From Tethya wilhelma (Eukaryota > Porifera > Demospongiae > Tethyida > Tethyidae), in NCBI GenBank assembly GCA_964030475.1, contig CAXIPT010000001.1:4544804-4608803 (forward strand): a stretch of 64,000 nucleotides of DNA. Direction: 5' to 3'. Shown here piece by piece: positions 23,175 through 34,167 of this stretch (position 1 is the stretch's first letter; each line of letters begins with the position of its first letter). A model generated the notes under the pieces. It worked only from the letters and a program-made list of their open reading frames with translations, ran no database searches and was not told the origin of the DNA. The position numbers were made by a program, and so were the translations under genes.

Positions 23175-23266
23175 GTGCCGCAATGGGCACCATTTACGCA
23201 GAGAATAAAGATGAGGATGGTTTCCTCTATGTTGCTTACAGTGGAGAGAACACATTCGGTCATTGA
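21353..23266 (+). CDS. GABARAP: GABARAP (ATG8-family ubiquitin-like protein)
   Basis: Autophagy modifier that is conjugated to phosphatidylethanolamine. Five coding exons, 21353-21386, 21567-21622, 22053-22131 (or its copy 22599-22677), 22977-23070 and 23176-23266, give exactly 117 aa, the canonical GABARAP length. The start [11 protein letters not shown] and the blocks [56 protein letters not shown] and [16 protein letters not shown] are diagnostic. Gly116 followed by a single His is the expected ATG4 cleavage site. Exon 3 occurs twice in a perfect 546-bp tandem repeat. The exon is 79 nt, so including both would shift the frame; only one can be used per mRNA. The last intron (105 nt) consists largely of a CT microsatellite. 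Poly(A) signal is at 23309. Confidence 0.96.
21721..22266 (+). repeat. GABARAP tandem duplication, unit 1
   Basis: 546-bp direct repeat containing exon 3 (22053-22131) and flanking intron. It is essentially identical to 22267-22812. Confidence 0.95.
22267..22812 (+). repeat. GABARAP tandem duplication, unit 2
   Basis: Second copy of the 546-bp unit, carrying exon 3 copy 22599-22677. Its right end merges with a GT microsatellite (about 22803-22840), whose short form marks the end of unit 1. Confidence 0.95.
22803..22840. repeat. (GT)n microsatellite at the duplication edge
   Basis: About 19 GT units in the GABARAP intron between exons 3 and 4. Confidence 0.95.
23110..23170 (+). repeat. (CT)n microsatellite forming an acceptor polypyrimidine tract
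   Basis: About 30 CT units occupy more than half of the 105-nt last intron of GABARAP and run directly into the acceptor GTTAG at 23175. Confidence 0.93.
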
Positions 23267-23770
23267 TCCTATTCATTTGTGTGTATTATACCTCACAAAA
23301 TGCACCACAATAAAAGTTGTACACTTTGTGCCTGTAATTTATATGTAATGTGTGTGCTGAATAATTATTGTAAGTGCTTGCAGGTGTATGTTGAAATATG
23401 TGCATAGCTATACAAGACCATGTGGTAATTTTTATGATTTTTTGACAATAATTGTTTCAATCTCCTACTACTTGCATTTGAACTTTACCGTCTACGAACC
23501 ATTTGTGTTTAGAAAAAGCAACTGTACACAAGTTTACTGTACTTACTCAGCTGTTATTGAAATTACGTAAAATAACATTAATTTTTTTAAATTACTACAC
23601 GTATAATTTTCTAATAACAAAGATGAGAATTTAAGATGACAGTATTACAAACAGAGACAAGCTAGTTTAGTAAGTAGCCGATTGGATTACTGTTGAAGTT
23701 TCTGAAAAGAGCCACACAACACATAAGCAATAAAACGAGAGATACATATGAAAGGTCTCTGTCATATTCA
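23267..23770. other. Convergent 3' region GABARAP / GAR1
   Basis: About 500 bp of AT-rich DNA with the GABARAP poly(A) signal at 23309-23314. No gene was seen; it is presumed to be 3' UTR of both neighbours. Confidence 0.5.
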
Positions 23771-24745
23771 TCACCTAAAACCTCGACCTAGGTGAGAAGA
23801 GAAAAATAGTAACATACTCATGACAAAAAAGACATAACCTGAACAATGTACCTCTTCCTCCTCTGAACCCCCTCCCCCCTCCTCTGGGGGTACCACGGCC
23901 TCGAGGAGTGAATCCTCCTCGACCTCCACGACCACCCCGGCCCCCACGACCCCCACGACCTGTAGGACCACACTCAAACTCTGCCAGGGTACCCAATAAA
24001 GCCTAAGCTACCATCACTCACCAAATCCTCCTCTCCCACCTCTTGCAGCAGGCCTACCGACACCACCACCTCTACCTGGATGGACACAGGTTAGCCTTGG
24101 AAAAAAAAAACTATGACAGCTCTCTTACCTGGTGTCTTTGGCTTTGGTAGAAATCTCATGAGGGGAAGCAACTTCATTGGATCAATGTAAAACTATGGAG
24201 AAAGGTGTGCACATCAAAATTACATTGAGAGTACTCGATTGTTGTGCTCACCTTTTGCTCTTTGTTGAAAGAGTCTGCTCCCATGTTTGGTAACAACTTG
24301 ACAGAGAAATACTGATGTGATCGAACTTGGTTAAGTTTCTCCAACAGTTCAAAACCATTCTTGAAGTAGTTATATTTAATAACTAGGATACATATTCATT
24401 TATTGGTCCAAATATTTCGTCCACTTTACCAATCTGTGATTTGTTCTCAAGGTATAGAGGAGCATTGAAATAGGGGATTTTACTGTTAGTTCCCTTGCAA
24501 ACCAAGTCTCCTTCACAGGGATGCACATACTGACCTAATTCTATCGCAAAATTACACAGTACAGTAAAGATCTTTGACAGAGATGCAGTCCTGACCCCTT
24601 ATCATCCTTTAATACCTATCACAGTCTCAGGTGGTCCTTGATCTTGGTAACCACCGAACTTCCCTCCACGGCCTCCTCGGCCTCCTCTACCGCTTCCACG
24701 AAATCCACCTCTGCCACCACGTCCACCGCGTCCACGGAACGACAT
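23771..24745 (-). CDS. GAR1: H/ACA ribonucleoprotein subunit GAR1
   Basis: GAR1 is a core protein of H/ACA pseudouridylation snoRNPs and telomerase RNP. The minus-strand exons encode an N-terminal GAR domain starting [14 protein letters not shown] (ATG 24745), then [11 protein letters not shown]. The central Gar1 fold follows at about 24400-24590 with [36 protein letters not shown] and [10 protein letters not shown]. Next come [15 protein letters not shown] (about 24255-24370), [18 protein letters not shown] (about 24128-24190) and two RGG-rich exons (about 24022-24070 and 23850-23975). A tiny last exon gives GRGFR before the TGA at 23771. Both RGG tails flanking the core are typical. A longer in-frame extension upstream of the ATG exists but is unlike the family. 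It is divergent from the first ABCB gene. Confidence 0.93.
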
Positions 24746-25260
24746 GCTACAGCTTTGGAACTGTTGTTGGCTGTGAGTTCTAAATAATGCACAGTACACG
24801 TGTGTTTTGACCCCACCCTCGCCCGGGTACCGGGTGTCTTGCGCGCGCGAGATATATTGACCTGCCATTGATGACGTAATATACTATATTTAGCTATTGC
24901 ACGTTATACAAATCTGAAGCCAGCGCTCAGAGTGAACCGACGTCTGAAGAGGTTGAAGTCGTATGATCTGTAGCTTCGTCCAATTTGGGCCGTGGTAGCT
25001 ATAAAATAGTGGTGTAGGAGCTGCATTTGGCCAGAATAATTTTCCGTTGACTCAATTCTTCTCCGATCTTGACTCTGTCCCAGAGTGCTATAAATTATTC
25101 TTCAAAGGGTGAGACCGGCAACATGCATGACATCATTTGATTTTGCCATTGGTATAATATTGTACGTATATTTGCAAGCTGCAAAGTAGAGAATAATTAC
25201 TATAATGCTAATAATGTTAATCTACTCTGATAAATTAGAATCCCGAGTGTTGCATCCACC
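24746..25260 (+). promoter_or_regulatory. GAR1 / ABCB-a divergent promoter and ABCB-a 5' noncoding exon
   Basis: 515 bp. A block ending ATTCTTCAAAGGGTGAG (about 25095-25112) is conserved upstream of the second ABCB gene (34011-34023). Together with an acceptor just before TGTTGCATCCACCATG, this indicates a 5' UTR exon and intron shared by the paralogues. Confidence 0.6.
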
Positions 25261-28200
25261 ATGTCTGATGAGAATGGTGATGTGGAGCCCCTCACTCCAC
25301 GTCATGGAAGAAAGAGCCCAGAAGAAGTGGAGGAGATAATCCTCACTAACCCTCGGACAACCACACCCCAGAACCAACAGAATGTGGAGCAGGAGACTGA
25401 AAATTTGGAGATAACCAACCTGGACGATGATGATGTCGATGGTGTCGATGAAGTGGAAGCAGAGAAGGAGATCATTGTCAACCCCAGGACAGAGACACCT
25501 CAGAATGAACAGAATGAGAAGAGTGAGAAGATTGACCTTTCAGAAAATGGAAAGCCTACAGTGAGCAAAGAACCAGTGCAGACTGAGGAGCCCGATGGAG
25601 GGTGAGCTCTTAAAATTTGGCAAATTCCCATTTAAGCATTATTGGCAATTTTTAATTTGACGATGTGAAGAAGAATTCGCCAAATTTACCCACTATACGG
25701 TGATTAAGTACCCATTTCACCTCCACTGTTGATCATGTTTTTGTCATTTTGTTGTGTACACACTGCAGCTTCACAGTGAAGGTAGTTGATGTTGTTAAAA
25801 CAGAAAAGGATGAAAAAGAAAAAGCTAAGGCAGTCAATATCATCAAGCTGGTGAGTTAGGACAGACAACTGCATGTTGTTAACTATGATGTTTCAGTTTG
25901 CTTCCAAGTATGAATCTGCACTTTCATGTGACTATAACCCACAATAGAGTCTATAAAATGGCTGGGCATTATGTAAGTAGAATGTTTATCTAATTATGAT
26001 GCTAGTAAATGGAAGAGTTGCTGTAAAATTGATGTTTGAGAATGTTCTAATAGTATGTCCTGATTAGCATAAGACCTCACCTGACTACAGATTTGTGTAT
26101 GTAAGTATAAGAATAGTAGTATAGTTTCCCCACCATTGAAGATATATGTATTTATTGTCAAGAGTTGCATCAGAGTCCAAAAATAATCTCTAGTCATTTC
26201 CCCCACCTCATTTCATCATTCTGAAGGTCAATGGGCTGATGTGCATTGATAGTTAAATTGAGTACCATAATGCTAAACAGGATAAGATTAATTGTTGATA
26301 GAAGATTTCATCAGGTGGAATTTGTTGCCATATACTGTATAGCCGGTTATTTTGGCGGGAATTAAAGAAAGGGAGCTCAATTGATATGGGCAAACTTTAA
26401 AATTTTGGCAAATGAAGCATGGAAAGCGCATTATGTCATACAGCGAAATTAGTATGGTAGCACTTGCATATACACCTTTTTGTTTTTCTTTTACTAAAGT
26501 AGATTTGATAAAGCTTTTTATGTCATGAAGCTAAGCAACAATCATACTAACTGTGCTAAAAGCCTTCTTGCATTAAGGTTACGGGCTATTGTTTGAATAT
26601 GAATATTCTAATAAGCACACGCTAGTTATTTTAGATGCGGAAGCAGATAGTTAATTTTTGGCGTCAATTTTTGCAGAGCTTGCAAAAAATCTTACCGTAT
26701 ATAGGCGACTAAAGTACTGCACAGTGGAAGGTAAAGGGCGGCTCGAAGAGTTTTTACAAAAAGAAACAGCTGGATCGTCGAAGCGCTCTTTGGTAGCTGC
26801 ATGGCATGTGCCTGGAGCGCTTCTACTGAACACTTTAGCTGCTCAAAGAATTTGTAGCTGGAGTTGAAAGAAAGTCTCGTCGAGCCGCCCTCGAGAACCA
26901 GCTTAGGTTTTCTCTGCCACAGCGTTCAGGAAAGAACAACTCACCAGGTTAGAAAAAACTGACGCCAAAATTTTATTTGAGCCTGACTTCCACTGTAGCA
27001 CTTGACAGACGCGCTGTAATAATCTACATTTTCCATTATCTAAGAATAAGCAGGTGATGACTGCGCTTTTCTAGCAGTAGAAGTTGGTCCAAGTGGTAGT
27101 GTTGCCATAAAAGCCTATTTATGGCTGGATTTTCTAGCTCATGAATTATTCATATTCAAATACTAGCCCATAACCTTAATAGTGAAGCTTCTGGCAGTGT
27201 AAAAAATACGGTAGTGGCTAATGCACTACAATATCACCACGCAACTTTTACCCAGGCAACCAAGCTTTCAAAAGTGATTCTATTGCTTAATAGCCTAAGA
27301 TTCCTGCACCTATTTAGCAAGTTTCAGGCTTATTTCATTAAGGACTGTGGAGAAAACATCATTCTAAACCATTCTATCGGGATCATACTAGCGTGAATTT
27401 GAATATTAATGTTCGGGCAATAAATTTTGGCGGTTTTAACTAAGCCGATTTGGAGAAATTTGCCAATTTCGCCAAAATAAAATTCTCGCAAAAGTTTCCG
27501 GCTATACGTTATATTTATACTCAATAGAATATTTTGAAGTGTTCTAAGTAGCTTTCTATTACTGTGAGAAGATTTTCTGTTTGTGTTGTCGCATGTAACA
27601 CAAACACAAGTATCCACATACACTCATTCACATGCAGTTTCGCTATGCCACCATATTTGATTTGCTCCTCATGTTCATTGGTACTATCCTTGCTATTGCT
27701 CACGGTGTTGCTCTCCCCTTATTGATGCTTGTCTTTGGTGACCTTACCAACGCCTTCATCAACCAGGACATCTCTGATAACTTCTCTTTCCTCCTTGCCA
27801 ACAACTCTGTAGCATGTGATAGAATGAATGTGTTCAACAGCTCTCTCACTGGACTCCCTGCAGAGGCCATTTTTGCTTCCATGTCTGGAACCATGCCCTT
27901 CAACTGTTCGTTTGTGTTTCTTCCTAATCGTACTTATGATGAGTTCCTAATGGAGTGTGTGTCCAGCCAAGCCCAGTGTCTCACTGACAGTAGCTTCATC
28001 TCAACCATCAACATCCAAGTGTACATCTTTGTCGGGATTGCTGCTGCAGTGTTTTTGACTGCCACATTTCAGATCTCTTTCTTCCAGGTGGCCTGTGAGC
28101 GACAGGTGCACAAGATTCGTCTCCTCTTCTACCGTGCCATCTTGAGGCAGGAGATCGGGTGGTTCGATGCCAACCCTAGTGGAGAGCTTTCAAGCAGACT

Positions 28201-31200
28201 TTCAGAGTGAGTTGTTTGCTGGTTGTAACTTGATTCTCTGATGGCAGGTTTTAGCATGTCCTGTTCCTGCTTCTCACATGTGGTGTGAGAGGTGTTAATT
28301 ACTGGCCATGTGGTGTTGCTCTGTATTGATTTGTTGTGATAACACTAGATGATTAACTGGTCTGTTTGTACATGTGCAGTGATTTAGATAAGATCCATGA
28401 TGGCATTGGTGACAAGGTTGCACTCTTCATTCAATGGATAGCCACCTTCCTTGGTGGATTCATAGTAGGCTTCATTAAGGATTGGAGGCTCACTCTTGTG
28501 CTAATGGCCTTTACTCCTCTCTTGGCTATATCTGGAGGCTTCATGCTCAAGGTGAGTCCCTGATCCATAGCTCATTGTTTGCATTGTTGTTCGAAGATGA
28601 TTAACTTTTCATGCATGAATATTTCACCACATTGTACACTCTACACACCTACTAACATGAATTTATTTTTAGTGTTAGCCAGTCAGCAATTAGAGAGCAT
28701 GAAGACCTGTAAACTTGTTGGCTGTGTTTTTGTATAATTATACAGCTTACCTGTCATTATTATGTTGCACCACAGTTTCTCTTGTCTCCTCTGTTTCTGT
28801 TAGCTCATTTCGACCTTTTCCAACCAAGAGCAGAAGGAGTATGCTTCAGCTGGTGCTGTGGCTGAAGAGGTACTCTCCTCTATTAGAACTGTTGTTGCCT
28901 TTGGTGGGGAATACAAGGAGGCACAACGGTGAGAAGAGATCAACATACTGTGTAGCCGCAAATATTTATGGGGATTTTAATTTCACAGTTATACAGTCAA
29001 AGATCAAATCGTTTAATTTAAATCTGTCATTATTATGGCTACTGTATGCACATGTGCTATGCACACATGCAAATTGTTAAATTTAAATTCATCAATATTT
29101 GTATTTTTATGTTCTGTGGAAGAAACAATCGAATTTTTGACAGTCTATATTTCCGGCTGTATGGTATACGATGGTCATGTATCATCAGCAAATGCCTGTT
29201 TGTTTATTTGTTGTTTGATTTTTTTTTTTCCCTAGTTATGACAAGAGGCTGAAGGAGGCCAGGTTGCTTGGTGCAAAGAAAGGACTCTCTGTTGGTGTCT
29301 CCCTAGGATTGATGTTCTTCCTCATCTTCTTGGTAGATGCTGTGGCATTCTGGTAAGAACCAGCTCATAATGTACCAATGTAATGTTAGAAGGAGCCATG
29401 TGATAGAGTATTGCAAAACAAGACCAAGCATCTGAGAGTGAATTATTTGTAGTGAGCATGTTTGTGTACTGGTCTTGTCTCATTGATAATGGTGTGATCT
29501 TTTCATGTAGGTTTGGTGGTTTTCTGATCTCCATTGAAGTAGCACAAGGAGGCGACATTCTCACAGTATGTATGCTCTATCTAAGTAATACATAATGCTT
29601 CATGTACTACTTCAATAGGTGTTTTTTGCTGTTCTCATTGGAGCCTTTTCTCTCGGACAAGCTCTACCCAATTTAGAAAATCTTGCCACTGCTGCTGGAG
29701 CTGCTGGTGCTATCTATGAAACTATAGACAGGGTGAGTTGGTTGTTGTGGTCAGTGATGTTGGCTGAAACAACTGATTTACAGTGCCTCAACTATGCAAT
29801 CACTGTATCAGCAATCTCTCCTTGATCCAACTTCTGAAGAAGGGCTCAAGCCTGAAAAGTTTCTTGGTACTGTGCAGTTCAATAATGTCAGTTTCAACTA
29901 CCCTACAAGGCCTGATGTACAGGTGGGTAGGTACAGCACCCACATTAAACTACTTTGCTAAGCTTCATACTTGTCTACTGCATTGTATTTTAGGTTTTGG
30001 AGGACTTCAGTCTTAAGGTTGAAGTTGGTCAAACCTTTGCACTAGTGGGTCCCAGTGGGCGTGGCAAAAGCACTGTCATCCAACTCCTGCAGAGATTCTA
30101 TGATGTGGACAGAGGCCAAGTGAGCAGTGTGTTTGTGAGGGTTTGGTTCATGTTAGCCTTCACCTGCTTTTCTTTCTCAGATCTTGGTTGGTGGTAAAGA
30201 TATTCGTGACTTGAACCTGAAGTGGCTCAGGAAGCATATTGGTGTTGTGAGTCAAGAACCAGTGTTGTTTGATACAACCATCGCTGAGAATATCCGCCTT
30301 GGCAAAGAAGATGCCACAATGGATGAAATCATTATTGCTGCTAAAGACGCCAATGCTCACAGTTTCATCTCGGAACTTCCTGATGGCTACGACACTCTGG
30401 TAGGAGAGAGAGGCACCCAACTCAGTGGGGGGCAGAAGCAACGTATTGCCATCGCTCGTGCTCTTGTCTCTGACCCCAAGATCCTCCTCCTTGACGAAGC
30501 CACCTCAGCTCTGGACACAGCTAGTGAAGCCATTGTCCAGGAGGCCTTGGACCATGCCCGAGAGGGGAGAACCACCATCGTTATTGCTCACCGTCTCTCT
30601 ACCATCCAGAGTGCTAATGTGATTGCCTCTGTTGAAGATGGAAAGGTTGTTGAAATGGGAACCCACGCTGAGCTCATGGACCAAGAGGGACTGTACTATG
30701 AACTAGTTACTGCCCAGGTGAGTCCACTACTGATTGAAATTATGATCCAATTTTAATTTATGAATTTGTGTGTGTGTATCTGTAGTCTTATGGAGTTGAC
30801 GAAGAGTACATTTCTGCTGTTCGAAGCCCAACGAGGCGTCTCTTCTCTCACCACAGTCTACGGGATAGTAGACGTCGACCTCATGGATCAGGGTCAGAGT
30901 CCGAGAAGGCAGATATTTCACTTCACAAGCAAGTGAGCTACGACAGACAGGCCTCCATGTTGTCAGCCTCTGAGGGAGGACAGTCCAATCCTAAACTGGA
31001 ACGAATGAGCTCCAAGAAGCAGCAGGAGGAGTGGGACAAAGAGTTACCTAATGTTAGTGTGAAACTTTGTGGTTGTGGTGTTTTATGTCAGAGAACGTGG
31101 TTTTCTTGCTTTTGTTTAGGTGTCCCTGTTCCGTGTGATGAAGATGAATGCTAAAGAATGGTGGATTATTATCCTTGGATGTCTTGGTTCAGCCATCAAT

Positions 31201-33531
31201 GGAGTCTTATGGCCGATCTTTGCTATCTTCTTTGGTGAGATCTTGGAAGTGTTTGCCAGACCTGCTGGCCAAATTCTCAGCGGTCTTCACTTGTGGGCTG
31301 GTCTCTTCATTGTTCTGGGAGTTGTGTCTGGGGCTGGAGTGTTTCTAAAGGTAATTCGCACAAGTTTGACTCAGTGGCTGGGATGTCCTTGTATTGAATG
31401 CACCTCCTGTTTTACTATAGATGGTGTGCTTTACTGTTTCTGGTGAGAATTTGACGTCAAGGCTTCGTTCCAGGTCCTTCAAGGCTATGCTAAGACAAGA
31501 CATTGCTTGGTTCGATAATGAAAGGAACTCTACTGGAGCACTCACCACAAGACTGGCAAATGATGCAAGTCAAGTACAAGGGGTATGTAGACAATATCTC
31601 TTGTAACATTATAGGAATTTGAGTTATTAATTTTTTTTTACTCCTCCTAGGCTACTATTGGAATTTGAGTTAATTTTTTTTCTCCTCCTAGGCTACTGGT
31701 AGCCGTCTTGGTACCCTACTAGAGTCTGGCGTTGGACTGATTGCTGCTATTGTCATTTCTTTCATTTACACGTGGGCCCTGTCCCTCGTCATCCTGGGAG
31801 TGGTGCCCATCGTGATGATTTCTGGACTCTTGGAGGTCCAAGCTCTCTCTGGACACACCATCAAGAACAAGAAGTCTCTGGAAACGGCAGGCAAAGTAGG
31901 TTTTACAGCAGAGGGGATTTTTTTAATATAATAATAATGTAGTTCATAGCTGTAATATCCCAAATTGTCACAGGTTGCTGTGGACTCAATTGATAACATC
32001 AGGACAGTTGCTTCACTTGGTGTGGAAGAAAGCTTCTATGATAAATACACAGAAAATGTCAGGCAACCGTACAGGTAGGGTGAGCCCTGAGTGAATAAGA
32101 TACTGATTCAAGATAGTGTTTTTGTAACTTGCAGGAAAGCTTTGTTGAATTCATTTGTCCATGGAGTGACCTATGCCATCTCTCAAAGTGTCTTCTTCCT
32201 GATGTATGGAGTCATCTTCCGATTTGGTGCCTATCAAGTCATTACAACATCGGTTGCACATGCTGACTTTGATTCAGTCTTTGTTGCTTTCACTGCTCTT
32301 ATCTTTGGTGCCATTGGTGCTGGACAGGCTGGAGCTTTTGCACCAAACTATGCCAAGGCTAAACTCTCTGCCAATCGTATTTTCTTCCTCCTGGATAAAA
32401 TCCCTGAGATTGATGGCTACTCCACTGATGGAATCAAACCTGTATGTTGATGTCCTCTACTGTGGCTGGTGCAGTAGTGTGTTATTATCTGTCTGATGTT
32501 TTTTCCTTTGTTGTTTGCTGCAGGATAAAGTGAGTGGTGAAGTTACTGCAGATAATGTTCACTTCAACTATCCTGCTCGTCCTGATGTCAAAGTGCTTCA
32601 AGGCTTGAACCTCACCCTGAAGCCTGGCCAGACTCTGGCACTTGTTGGACCCAGTGGCTGCGGAAAGAGCACCGTTGTCTCTCTTCTGGAGCGCTTCTAC
32701 GATCCCATAACTGGCAGGCTCACCTTGGATGGAACTGACACCAGGGACCTTAACATCCGCTGGCTGAGATCTCAGATTGGCATTGTGTCTCAGGAGCCCA
32801 TTCTCTTCGATGCTAGCATTGCCGACAACATTCGCTATGGTGCCAACTTCAGGGAGGTGTCTGATGAAGAAGTCATAGAAGCAGCCAAATCAGCCAATAT
32901 ACACAGCTTTGTTGAGTCGCTACCAGAGGTATGGATCTATGTGGGTGCTCTCTGTTTAGAATAGTTCTGGATTAGCAGCATAACACAACATACAAAACAC
33001 AATTACATTAAGTGTTCAGTACACTGCACAACAGTCTATCCAGCTAGACCCTCCTCCTTTGTCATGTTGCATGCACTGAGGATTGTCTAGCTTGATAGAC
33101 AAGTGTACAATACCACTATAATTAATTGTTGCATTGTATTTTTTTGTGTTCAGGGTTACAACACTAATGTGGGTGCAAAAGGAACACAGATCAGTGGGGG
33201 TCAGAAGCAACGTGTTGCCATTGCTCGTGCTCTCGTTCGTGACCCCAAGCTCCTCCTCCTTGATGAAGCCACCTCAGCTCTGGACACAGAGAGTGAGAAG
33301 ATTGTCCAGGAGGCACTGGACAAGGCCAGAGAGGGACGCACCAGCATCGTCATTGCCCATCGTCTCTCCACCATCTACAACGCTGACTGCATTGCTGTCA
33401 TCAGCGGAGGGAAGGCAGTAGAGATAGGCACACACACTGAGCTGATGGCCATGAAGGGGATCTATTTCAAGTTGAACCGCTACCAGATGGTGGCCACCCA
33501 GGCTGAGGCTGAGACTGAAGCCAATCAGTGA
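25261..33531 (+). CDS. ABCB full transporter (P-glycoprotein type), copy a
   Basis: Full-length ATP-binding cassette exporter with order TMD1-NBD1-TMD2-NBD2, assembled from about 19 coding exons: 25261-25601, about 25771-25850, 27636-28206, then short exons to 33531. An unusual acidic N-terminal extension of about 140 aa carries a repeated NPRTxTPQNxQN motif. TMD1 (27636-29730) has a long extracellular loop with Cys and N-glycosylation sequons. NBD1 (29996-30717) has Walker [10 protein letters not shown] (Arg where copy b and P-gp have Cys), Q-loop VVSQEP, signature LSGGQKQR and Walker [13 protein letters not shown]. The linker is at 30786-31056, TMD2 at 31120-32442 and NBD2 at 32524-33531 ([29 protein letters not shown]). 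It is ABCB1/4/11-like; the substrate is unknown. One intron carries a 1.18 kb insertion that copy b lacks. Confidence 0.92.
26335..27509. mobile_element. 1.18 kb inverted-repeat DNA element in ABCB-a intron 2
   Basis: The left end CTGTATAGCCGG and the right end CCGGCTATACGT are inverted, are flanked by TA, and show further matching TTTTGGCG blocks inside. The equivalent intron of copy b is about 0.9 kb shorter and lacks it. The ends resemble the 377-bp element at 51434. Small internal ORFs (for example 26658-26867) have no recognisable transposase motif. Confidence 0.7.
26557..27195. repeat. Nested inverted repeat inside the ABCB-a intron element
   Basis: AAGCCTTCTTGCATTAAGGT... near 26560-26612 is complemented near 27140-27195 (ATAACCTTAATAGTGAAGCTT). 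A second, inner pair carries TTTTGGCGTCA at about 26656 and TGACGCCAAAA at about 26960. This suggests one element inserted within another. Confidence 0.55.
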
Positions 33532-34167
33532 TATGGCATCCTTCTGTCTGCATTTTGGTTTCACCAATTAATGTTGTTTATAAGTTTATTATGCCTTCCT
33601 ATGTTACACAGTTTGTATCCTAGTCTCACTTACAACACAACAGAACTTTGATAGGTCTTAGTGACTCTATTTACCGAGTATGTTAGCCTGTTATACACTT
33701 AACTTTTGTTAATTGCAGTGACCATACAATTATTTATGATTTTCGCATAATATCAGTTTGAAAGGTCAATCAATTCTTGTTTACAAAAAAGAAACTATAG
33801 CGAGCTGAACCCCATGCAGTGGTGTCAAAAAAATAAAAATTGCGCATGCGCATACCTATACCAACGAAACGATATTGGTATGCAATTTGTATACACCGGT
33901 GAAATGCAGCTGGACTGGACCCTAGGCCTGGCAGCAGGTGGCAGCTAGCTTGATGCAGGAGCAGGATTAGTGCATTTGATTATTCTGTTGACTTAGATAT
34001 CGAGATTACTCTTCAAAGGGTGAGTTAATGTGCATGACATCATAATCTTAGTCAAAATTTTACAAAGGTATTTAATTAATTATCTTATATACTAGCTATA
34101 TCCATTTGGTTTTATTTTCGATTTGGTGAAATTATAGAATTCTGAGCTAGCTAGTGTTGCATCCACC
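33532..34167 (+). other. Intergenic region between ABCB-a and ABCB-b
   Basis: 636 bp. Contains a candidate ABCB-a poly(A) signal at 33832, the conserved 5' noncoding exon end ATTACTCTTCAAAGGGTGAG at about 34005-34024, and the acceptor-like sequence before ATG 34168. No further gene was seen. Confidence 0.55.

Noticed and set aside
24602..24868. GAR1 start at the upstream in-frame codon (adds about 40 aa)
   Set aside because: The family starts directly with MSFRG; the added segment is not RGG-rich and lies in the presumed promoter/5' UTR.
26658..26867. A 69-aa ORF as a transposase remnant
   Set aside because: No recognisable transposase or DNA-binding motif, and the frame is no longer than chance allows inside the inverted-repeat element.
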